Origin: an uncultured Flavobacteriales bacterium
GTDB lineage: Bacteria > Bacteroidota > Bacteroidia > Flavobacteriales_D > Sanyastnellaceae
Assembly: GCA_937881575.1 (NCBI GenBank)
Contig: CALGEI010000195.1
Span: forward strand, 1 to 40,241
Direction: 5' to 3'
DNA: 40,241 nucleotides
The notes under the pieces are model-generated. The model made no database searches. It had not been told where the DNA came from and was given only the letters and a program-made list of their open reading frames with translations. This document shows positions 33,785 to 40,241 of the stretch, one piece after another. How positions within the stretch are numbered: position 1 is the first letter of the stretch; every line of letters starts with the position of its first letter. Position numbers and translations under genes: made by a program.

Positions 33785-34411
33785 TCATTGCATCCGAACA
33801 TAGACCACCGCTTTGGTATCGAAAAAAGGCTGAGGAAACCATTGAGAGACGGGCAACACTTCAGTCGCTTGGGACACCTCGGCCAGCTCCTCCTTCAAGT
33901 CTCCGCCTTTCAAATACAATATTCCATTGGGCCATGGATTGATGGTTCTTCGGTCAAATCGATTCTGAACCCAAGGCACAAATCCATTCAATCGCGTCAC
34001 AGCGCGACTCACGACAAAGTCAAATCGCTGGTTTTTCAGCTCTTCCGCTCTTCCATGCACAGCCGTGACATTTTGAAGTTTCAACGCATCAACAATGGCT
34101 TGTACGACTTTGATCTTCTTTCCGATGCCATCGCACAGGACAAACTCAACATCAGGACAGGCGATGGCCAAGGGAATACCAGGGAATCCCCCTCCTGTTC
34201 CCACATCCAACACGCGGCTTCCTTTGACAAATCGCATGGCCCTGTATATGGCCAGGCTATGCAGCACATGTCGTTCATCGAAAGCTTCCATGTCCTTTCG
34301 AGAAACCACATTGATTGCAGCATTCCATTCTTCGTACAAAGGTTTCAATGCGCGCAGTCGATCAGCAGCCCCTGAAGGCAATCCAGGCAGTAAAGCGTCG
34401 TAATCCATCAT
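33785..34411 (-). CDS. rsmG: 16S rRNA (guanine527-N7)-methyltransferase
   Basis: Predicted 208 aa, normal for RsmG (GidB). It methylates G527 of 16S rRNA with S-adenosylmethionine; loss in other bacteria gives low-level streptomycin resistance. Seen: LYEEWNAAINVVSRKDMEAFDERHVLHSL, the SAM loop VLDVGTGGGFPGIPLAIACPD, and the conserved VVSRAV and LKGG. Two adjacent ATGs (34409 and 34406) are both possible starts. Lies 13 bases after the sigma factor gene. Confidence 0.96.
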   Translation of the reverse strand: MMDYDALLPGLPSGAADRLRALKPLYEEWNAAINVVSRKDMEAFDERHVLHSLAIYRAMRFVKGSRVLDVGTGGGFPGIPLAIACPDVEFVLCDGIGKKIKVVQAIVDALKLQNVTAVHGRAEELKNQRFDFVVSRAVTRLNGFVPWVQNRFDRRTINPWPNGILYLKGGDLKEELAEVSQATEVLPVSQWFPQPFFDTKAVVYVRMQ

Positions 34412-34424
34412 GTTCAGTGGGGGG

Positions 34425-35042
34425 TCAAATGGTCTCGCGGACCTCTTTCATCACTTGGAATAAAATGTCCCGAGCGCGAAAAAGTTGTGCTTTGACCGTT
34501 CCTAACGGAAGATCCAACTCAGCAGAAATTTCCTCATAACTGCGTTCTTCGAAATAGCGCAATTCAACCAAGCGTCGGTAGCGAGGCTTCAATTGTCCAA
34601 CAACATCCCGCATGCGTTCAATGCGTTCCTTTTTTTCCAGGGATTGGAATGGATCCAGTCCATCATCGGCCACATGGATTTCCATGGAATCTCCATCGTC
34701 ATTTTGAAATCCTTGATCCAAAGACAATGCCTTGATGCGCTTCTTTCGAATGAAGTCAATGGTATGGTTCGATGCGATTTTGAATAACCACGTGGAGAAA
34801 GCAAATGCCGGTGTGTACTGCTCGAGTCGCTGAAAGGCCTTGCTAAACGTTTCCATCGTCAAATCCTCCGCGTCATCTGAACTAAAAACCATCTTGTTCA
34901 CCAAGTGAAAAATGGAATCGCGGTAACGTTCCATCAACTCGGCATATGCTTTTTGATCCTTTTCCTTGGTTGCACGTAGGACCAGCGCATAATCATAGCG
35001 CGCTTTGTCTGATAGGTTAGGATTCACGTCCATGTTTGGCAT
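34425..35042 (-). CDS. ECF-type RNA polymerase sigma factor
   Basis: Predicted 205 aa from the ATG at 35040-35042; an ATG three codons later (35031-35033) or a GTG upstream are alternatives. Region 2 (AYAELMERYRDSIFHLVNKMV, DAEDLTMETFSKAFQRL, FSTWLFKIASNHTIDFIRKKR) binds core polymerase and the -10 region; region 4 (RYRRLVELRYFEERSYEEISAELDLPLGTVKAQLFRARDIL) is the helix-turn-helix for -35 recognition. The middle linker is longer and acidic (about residues 115-140). No anti-sigma gene is adjacent; downstream is rsmG. Confidence 0.94.
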   Translation of the reverse strand: MPNMDVNPNLSDKARYDYALVLRATKEKDQKAYAELMERYRDSIFHLVNKMVFSSDDAEDLTMETFSKAFQRLEQYTPAFAFSTWLFKIASNHTIDFIRKKRIKALSLDQGFQNDDGDSMEIHVADDGLDPFQSLEKKERIERMRDVVGQLKPRYRRLVELRYFEERSYEEISAELDLPLGTVKAQLFRARDILFQVMKEVRETI

Positions 35043-35114
35043 TGATGCGATCGATGACACTCACCGATGAGGGTGAGAGGAGATTGGGTGGTGCCGCTGC
35101 GTTTGGAGTCTTTC

Positions 35115-36356
35115 TCAATCCCAAGTGTTCGATTTTCGAACCCCTCTGGACTTTTGAATCTGCCACCCCAACCAAGCATCGACGACAGGTTGAACCCATC
35201 CCAGCCAATACCATGAAGAAGGTGCTCCACACGCTTGAGCGAATGACCGAAAGTTAAGCATCCTCCACGCCCATCCTCCAGTGAGAACCACACTGAGTAT
35301 CCATAAAACATTGTGCAAAACCCCTTCTTTCAGCGCGAGGCAAATCCAAACGCCTGCTGCCACCCAAATCAACACTGACGCGACCCGTGGGAGCGTCAAT
35401 CCCCATTGATGCAAAACACTGTAACGCCATGCAGTCGTCAAGTGACGTTGTTTTTGACGGGACCAGGCAGCCCAAGTAGCAGGAGCATGGGTGTCCGTTT
35501 GCGACGAGCGGTGAATCATGGGGACCACCTGCAAGTCAGGCAGACCCAACCACGATTGAATCAACAGATCATCGTCTCCAGAAGGCAAATCGTCATGGCT
35601 CGAAAACCCTTGAAACAACTCCTTCCTGTAGGCCATATTTCGGCCTACTCCCATATACGGGCGACCGGAACTCGCCCACCCCGCGTATGAACGTGCGATG
35701 CGCAGCGCATCCGCTTTTTCACACCATCCCAGCAATCCATGTCCTGACGACAACAGGGGGAGGCTTACGCCCAAGATGACATCCGCTCCCTTGCGGAATT
35801 CCTCATTGAGTGTTGCCAGCCATGTCTCACTGCTTGGATGGCAGTCTACATCCGTTACAACAATGTTCTCAGCCTGGGCATGGTGAATCCCCCATTTCAA
35901 GGCATCTTTCTTCCCAGGGCGGGAATCGCTTATTTCCAGCCACTGAACGGAAAATTCAACCGTTTCTTTTTTGGCACTTTTCAATACAGTGTGCAGACCA
36001 TCGGAAGAACCATCATCCACTATGACCAATTCCCAGCATACGCCCCGCTGTTTTTTTAGAGCGTCCCACAAGCTCTGCCAATGGATGCATCCATTCCGAA
36101 TGCACACCACCAAACTCAATTCGGGCGGTGCGCCTGTCCCTCTCCGCGATTTTGCGGCCAGCGTTTGATGGTTTGTTGGCTCTGCCTTACGATTGGACTT
36201 CATCGCTGCGCGGTGCAACCAGTGCTCGTGCGACCAAGCGATTGCAATGCCCACAAAGGTCAAGGACGCGGCAACCGGAGCCACAAGTGCAGCCTCGAAA
36301 ACTCCACGAAGGCTGACCTCCTCAAGCCCAAGCAAAAACGAGTCGGAAAGAATCAT
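35115..36356 (-). CDS. Family 2 glycosyltransferase, membrane-anchored
   Basis: Predicted 413 aa. One N-terminal hydrophobic segment (about 20-40), a cytoplasmic GT-A domain, and two C-terminal hydrophobic segments (about 320-370). GT2 motifs: ELVIVDDGSSDG (nucleotide), VTDVDCHPSSETW (DxD-like metal site), SGDDDLLIQ (catalytic base region), and RQKQRHLTTAWRY (QxxRxx acceptor motif). It adds a sugar to a lipid- or surface-linked acceptor; donor and acceptor unknown. Its ATG overlaps the stop of the upstream secreted protease gene (ATGA). Confidence 0.9.
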   Translation of the reverse strand: MILSDSFLLGLEEVSLRGVFEAALVAPVAASLTFVGIAIAWSHEHWLHRAAMKSNRKAEPTNHQTLAAKSRRGTGAPPELSLVVCIRNGCIHWQSLWDALKKQRGVCWELVIVDDGSSDGLHTVLKSAKKETVEFSVQWLEISDSRPGKKDALKWGIHHAQAENIVVTDVDCHPSSETWLATLNEEFRKGADVILGVSLPLLSSGHGLLGWCEKADALRIARSYAGWASSGRPYMGVGRNMAYRKELFQGFSSHDDLPSGDDDLLIQSWLGLPDLQVVPMIHRSSQTDTHAPATWAAWSRQKQRHLTTAWRYSVLHQWGLTLPRVASVLIWVAAGVWICLALKEGVLHNVLWILSVVLTGGWAWRMLNFRSFAQACGAPSSWYWLGWVQPVVDAWLGWQIQKSRGVRKSNTWD

Positions 36357-38623
36357 TCACGGACATACAAGGGCAAGGAAATGGCTCCGTAATCCGCTTG
36401 ATGCAATTGAATGAAGTAAACGCCAGGCGACCATCCGTTGACTTGAATGTCCGTCACCCCTTGGCTCAGATGGCCCTGAGCAACCTTACGACCTCTTGTA
36501 TCTATGGCGGACCACTGACCTCCCGCCCATGCATTGGCTTGAATGGCACACTGCCCATTCGTTGGATTCGGAAACAACATCGGTCGCGCCGCTGCCTCCA
36601 CCCCTTCGATATCACTGGCCTCTTCTACACAAAATGTCTCTTGATCCTGATCCTCATAGACTCCACCGGTTGCCACTGTAGTGCCATCGGCACCTATAAT
36701 TTCCCAACCGCCTTCACCATACTCACAACACAATCCATCGCCGTAGCTATCCGAAATCTCAAACGTGTAGCAACCGGGCTGAAGACACCACTCCAACGCA
36801 ATTTCGGTCCCATCCACATCATCTTCGTATGGTCCGCCGGTATAAAAGACTTGGCCCAGCTGACGCAGCTCCCAAGTCACTTCACTACCGTAATCATCCA
36901 AGGTCAGAATCATTTCATAATTCACCGTAGGCCCCGAGAACGAAGAGAACGACCCGGCGGAGGCATTGTTGTAGGCGTTTTCATCCAATGCACCATTCGG
37001 ATTTTCCACCGAAACTTCCAATTCATTGGTTCCTGACGCCACGGTCAACGCGGGCAAGTCAATCACCTCCGATTCATACTGTGCAAGCGATCCCGTCCAT
37101 TCAATGCTCTGGGCTGCAGCACCATTGAAGCTGTAAATCACAGTTGCAGAAACCAAATCGTTCAGCCCCATATTGGTCAAGAGAACACTTGGCGCCACCG
37201 TCTCAACACCGCACAAAATCGTTTCTGGCAGGCCCGTCACCTGAACCCCCGCATCCACCTCGTATGACACAGCGCCTTCAGGCCAGCCATCCAAAATCAA
37301 CACACCCGAATTGGCAGGGTCCAACCAGTCCCAGAGTCGAGTCGATGACGCTGTTCCATCCCAACTGACATCAAACCGGCCATAGTAATCGACCTGACCA
37401 TTGTTCACTGAACCGTTGCACGCGGCAGCGCCACCATACAACTGACCAACGACGCGGTGATTTTGATCAAATAGCGGGGATCCTGATGAACCGGGCTCCG
37501 TGACTCCATCTTCCCATTGGTTGATGTACCAAACCGCGGCACCGGCTGCGTTTTGAGCATTCGGCCCGTCTTCATCAAAACAGATTTTTTTGACATCTCC
37601 ACTGGGATGGTGAATGCCCGTCACCGTTTCTGGATTGTCCCCGGTGGCGTCCCAGCCGGCATACTGCACATCATACGATACAGGTGGCGCCTCACTCAAT
37701 TCCACCAAGGCAAAATCACTTCCCGCGTTGCTCGCCTTCAATGTGCCTCCGCTGATGACATCAGACGTCGGGGCATTGTTGGTATTCCCTGTGCAATCAG
37801 CGATTTCATGATTGAACAAATAAATCCAGTTGTTGGGATTCCCCAAGCAATGGTTGGCTGTTAGGAAATAAGGCGTTCCGTCTTGCGCCGTGTTGTTGAC
37901 CAATGCGCCGGTACAAGCGGCAAATCCACCCTGTAGAATGAGTGCCACACTTTTACTTTCCGTGGCCCATGGAATGCCTTCTGGACAATTCACGTTGATG
38001 TTGCACGCACCTGAGTTGCCGTAGGGGCCTCGATTCTCCAAAACAGCCTCTGGGCGAAATACACTGCGGTACGCGTGCACGACTTGGGCAATGTGAAGTT
38101 CCGCTTCAAATGCGGCGTTCAAAGGTTCATGGTATTCTATAACAACAGACGAACCAGCCGTTTGACCCATGGCTAGACTTCCCCATTTTTTGTTATTTCG
38201 ATGATCAAATGCTCCAATGAAGTCCGTTCGAGCAGCATTCCAAACGAACAACTGCGCTCCTTTTGGCAACTCAAATTCATCGAAATAAAAACTCAAAGCC
38301 AACGCTTCAGGTGAGTCAAATTGCATGCGCCAGATCCGCTCATTCGCCCCCATTGTCCATTGACCCTGTTGCGCGGGTGAAATGTCTACTTCAAACTCGA
38401 CCCCAAAACGCCATGGCACTTCCTTGTAGGTATCCGTAACAGCATCCTCTGCGGCCAATGCGGTCCGATCGATGGCAGGCAATCTGAAGGTTGGAATCTC
38501 TTCCACAACCACATTCCAATCAGGAGAGCCCCCTCTGCTAATTTGGGCAAGGGAGAGCTGGGTAAGAGAAAGGGCAATCAGGCAAACGATGCCAGTTCGA
38601 AGAGAGCGCTGGTGATCAGTCAT
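36353..38623 (-). CDS. Secreted trypsin-like serine protease with T9SS sorting domain
   Basis: Predicted 756 aa. Signal peptide 1-26 (ends SLAQ), a propeptide-like region to about 200, then a chymotrypsin-fold domain (about 205-445) with TANHCL (His258), SDFALVEL (Asp303) and EPGSSGSPLF (Ser380). The layout resembles lysyl-endopeptidase relatives. Cysteine pairs (CNINVNC, ACTGA) fit disulfides for an exported enzyme. A CARDB-like module (about 471-560) and a second beta module (about 568-665, with CYTFEISDSYGDGLCC) follow, then a type A T9SS tail from about 682 (LFPNPTNG ... GVYFIQL). Both C-terminal modules resemble those of the large PNGase-like protein in this window. Start overlaps the lipoprotein stop by 8 bases. 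Confidence 0.92.
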   Translation of the reverse strand: MTDHQRSLRTGIVCLIALSLTQLSLAQISRGGSPDWNVVVEEIPTFRLPAIDRTALAAEDAVTDTYKEVPWRFGVEFEVDISPAQQGQWTMGANERIWRMQFDSPEALALSFYFDEFELPKGAQLFVWNAARTDFIGAFDHRNNKKWGSLAMGQTAGSSVVIEYHEPLNAAFEAELHIAQVVHAYRSVFRPEAVLENRGPYGNSGACNINVNCPEGIPWATESKSVALILQGGFAACTGALVNNTAQDGTPYFLTANHCLGNPNNWIYLFNHEIADCTGNTNNAPTSDVISGGTLKASNAGSDFALVELSEAPPVSYDVQYAGWDATGDNPETVTGIHHPSGDVKKICFDEDGPNAQNAAGAAVWYINQWEDGVTEPGSSGSPLFDQNHRVVGQLYGGAAACNGSVNNGQVDYYGRFDVSWDGTASSTRLWDWLDPANSGVLILDGWPEGAVSYEVDAGVQVTGLPETILCGVETVAPSVLLTNMGLNDLVSATVIYSFNGAAAQSIEWTGSLAQYESEVIDLPALTVASGTNELEVSVENPNGALDENAYNNASAGSFSSFSGPTVNYEMILTLDDYGSEVTWELRQLGQVFYTGGPYEDDVDGTEIALEWCLQPGCYTFEISDSYGDGLCCEYGEGGWEIIGADGTTVATGGVYEDQDQETFCVEEASDIEGVEAAARPMLFPNPTNGQCAIQANAWAGGQWSAIDTRGRKVAQGHLSQGVTDIQVNGWSPGVYFIQLHQADYGAISLPLYVRE

Positions 38624-39059
38624 ATGAATAAGGTAAAATAAGCGTGTCCAGCAGAATAACAGTTATTCCGTGAGGGGTGGATTTATAACGCGACAAATCA
38701 AACATTTGTTCATTCTGAATCAAAGCGCGACAAGGGTCTCCCGTTGATTCATGGACAACAACTACCGGCTGTTTCGGCGGCAAGCTTTTCATCGCTGGAC
38801 CGGACGCCATCAGACTGAACCGGTGGTCACCGCATCCACCTCCGTAGCCCACGACCACTCGAAGTGAATCTCCAACCACCTCAGCCGAAATCACATCAAC
38901 CGAAGCGTCTTCCCAAGAAGGACCGGGAAGCTCCATTGAAGGCGACATGTCTGGATTCAAGGCCTCACGAGGAAGCCCTTTTTGATCTTGGCATCCGTAG
39001 CATAAAAACACGATTGCAATGCCCGCAATGGCGCACATCTTAGAGCTGAGTGTCGGCAT
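38616..39059 (-). CDS. Small predicted lipoprotein, unknown function
   Basis: Predicted 147 aa. Residues 8-22 are hydrophobic and followed by LCYGC with Cys23 as the probable lipidation site, then a polar region. GYGGGCGDHRFSL and GDPCRALI, with two or three cysteines, are the most distinctive parts. It overlaps the start of the protease gene by 8 bases, so the two are probably translated together. I do not recognise a family. Confidence 0.75.
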   Translation of the reverse strand: MPTLSSKMCAIAGIAIVFLCYGCQDQKGLPREALNPDMSPSMELPGPSWEDASVDVISAEVVGDSLRVVVGYGGGCGDHRFSLMASGPAMKSLPPKQPVVVVHESTGDPCRALIQNEQMFDLSRYKSTPHGITVILLDTLILPYSYD

Positions 39060-39141
39060 GTCCGAATATAAGTCAACAACAAGAGTTACATGAACATCGA
39101 CTTCATAAAGACTTCGAATTCACGTGCCAGCCTCACTCCTA

Positions 39142-40241
39142 TCAGCGGATATCAATCAAGTAAGGCATCCGCGCTTGCACGCGATCGCCTGACTCCAACA
39201 TCCGATGCACCCGCATCAATTCAAGCGTTTGAAGTTCAGACATGCCCATCCGTTCGAGGACTTCACCTGCTACAGTCACACCCGCAAATTCCTCTATGAA
39301 TGCTTCGATTGGATTTTTCATTTCAGGCAAGTACACGACGTCGTCTTTTCCCAGTGAATCCAATCCAGCCAGTTCAACGGCTCCAGCGATGGCGTCATCC
39401 AAGTTTCCGATGACATCAACCAATCCGCGTTCTTTTGCGTCGGACCCGGTCCAAACCCGTCCACGGGCCATTTCATTCACTTCATCAAAGGACTTGCCGC
39501 GTCCCTCCGCTACAATCGAAACGAAGTCATTGTAGATATCGGTGATCGATGCATTCATCGCTTCCATCTGCAGCGCATCCAACGGTTCGTCTACCCCAAT
39601 TCCAGCATGAGGATGTGTGCGAACATCATCAAAAGCCAATCCCATCTTGTCCTTGAGCAATTCACCGGCATGCGGCAGCATCCCGAACACACCGATAGAA
39701 CCGGTAATCGTTGTCGCATTGGCATAAATACGGTCCGCTCCAGCACTGATGTAGTACCCGCCTGAAGCAGCTAAATCTCCCATACTGACTACCAAAGTTT
39801 TTCCGGCTTCCTGCAGCAATTGTGTTTCTCTCCAAATGACATCGCTAGCCAAAGCAGATCCTCCAGGACTGTTTACGCGCAGCACCACCGCTTCCACATC
39901 CGGAGCGAGGCGTGCCTGACGCAATGCCTTGGACAAGGTCTCAGATCCTATTGTTTGGTCATCTCCTTCTCCAGACTCAATCGCACCCACCGCATAGATC
40001 ACAGCCAAGCGACCGCCAAGAGGCTCTTCCTCTTCCTTCTCCCCTTCTGGCTCGTTCATAAAGCTCATGAAGCTCAAGTCCAGTGCGGCTTCTTCCATCG
40101 TCGGCATGAGGTAGTCACTGAATGTCAAATATTCCGGCTCCTCTCCGACTTGCTCACGAACCCAATCCTTCACCTCATCCTCGTACATCAACCCATCGAA
40201 CAGGCCGACATTGACCCCGTCTTCCGCCACACGCAGAGACA
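39142..40241 (-). CDS. sppA: Signal peptide peptidase SppA, 67K type (5' end outside window)
   Basis: The last 365 codons of SppA are present; the frame is open to the window edge, so the real start lies beyond 40241. SppA is a membrane serine protease that degrades leftover signal peptides. The visible C-terminal half has LAVIYAVGAIESGEGDDQTIGSETLSKALRQAR, VVLRVNSPGGSALASD, the nucleophile motif SMGDLAASGGYYISAGAD, ITGSIGVFG, and the tail GRVWTGSDAKERGLVDVIGNLDDAI, all typical. In the 67K form the general-base Lys lies in the N-terminal half, off this window. There are 82 bases without visible features between it and the lipoprotein gene. Confidence 0.93.
   Translation of the reverse strand, partial: SLRVAEDGVNVGLFDGLMYEDEVKDWVREQVGEEPEYLTFSDYLMPTMEEAALDLSFMSFMNEPEGEKEEEEPLGGRLAVIYAVGAIESGEGDDQTIGSETLSKALRQARLAPDVEAVVLRVNSPGGSALASDVIWRETQLLQEAGKTLVVSMGDLAASGGYYISAGADRIYANATTITGSIGVFGMLPHAGELLKDKMGLAFDDVRTHPHAGIGVDEPLDALQMEAMNASITDIYNDFVSIVAEGRGKSFDEVNEMARGRVWTGSDAKERGLVDVIGNLDDAIAGAVELAGLDSLGKDDVVYLPEMKNPIEAFIEEFAGVTVAGEVLERMGMSELQTLELMRVHRMLESGDRVQARMPYLIDIR

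Noticed and set aside
1-40241. tRNA, rRNA, CRISPR or insertion sequence
   Set aside because: No tRNA-like cloverleaf with a terminal CCA context, no regularly spaced repeats and no transposase motifs were found on reading both strands.

Overview
The window is a densely packed stretch of chromosome from a member of the Bacteroidota, most likely a Flavobacteriales-type marine or freshwater bacterium. This rests on: a type III glutamine synthetase; two secreted proteins with type IX secretion (T9SS) sorting tails and a PorE-like T9SS protein; a TonB receptor with an N-terminal carboxypeptidase-regulatory domain; a menaquinone operon; and promoter-like TAnnTTTG boxes of the Bacteroidota type. No tRNA, rRNA, insertion sequence, phage gene or CRISPR array was seen. 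No gene-free gap exceeds about 180 bases. The window cuts the gene at each end.

Layout. 1-1049 (-): start of a PorE-like TPR/beta-propeller protein. 1221-3407 (-): glnN. 3581-7096 (-): a very large PNGase F-like secreted enzyme with a LamG insert. 7274-10314 (+): a two-gene unit, an ATP-grasp ligase followed by an N-formylglutamate amidohydrolase-like/DUF1704 fusion. 10311-15259 (-): TonB receptor, a frameshifted small membrane protein, hslR, a GNAT and an aminotransferase. 15342-17120 (-): dnaX with an 11-A slippage tract. 17300-18409 (+): rpsF-rpsR-rplI. 18520-21068 (+): uvrB and a SpoU methyltransferase. 21065-24178 (-): an S37-type peptidase and a TPR lipoprotein. 24254-32851 (-): a menaquinone cluster (hotdog thioesterase, menF, menD, menB, menA, menC, menE), then rdgB and accA. 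32897-33616 (+): an orphan response regulator. 33785-36356 (-): rsmG, an ECF sigma factor and a GT2 glycosyltransferase. 36353-39059 (-): a T9SS trypsin-like protease and a small lipoprotein. 39142-40241 (-): the C-terminal part of SppA.

How genes work together. The men cluster covers chorismate to demethylmenaquinone except MenH and the final methyltransferase. Five consecutive junctions (D/B, B/A, A/C, C/E, E/rdgB) are 4-base ATGA overlaps, which implies translational coupling. The secreted PNGase-like protein and the trypsin-like protease share similar C-terminal modules and sorting tails, so they probably follow the same T9SS route to the cell surface. The ATP-grasp plus amidohydrolase/metallopeptidase pair looks like a make-and-cleave amide or peptide system of unknown substrate.

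Most interesting points: the dnaX poly-A tract, where both alternative frames stop at once and which therefore probably makes gamma as well as tau; the split PNGase F-like domain carrying a roughly 540-residue insertion; the ligase/hydrolase pair; and a small membrane-protein gene broken at a T10 tract.
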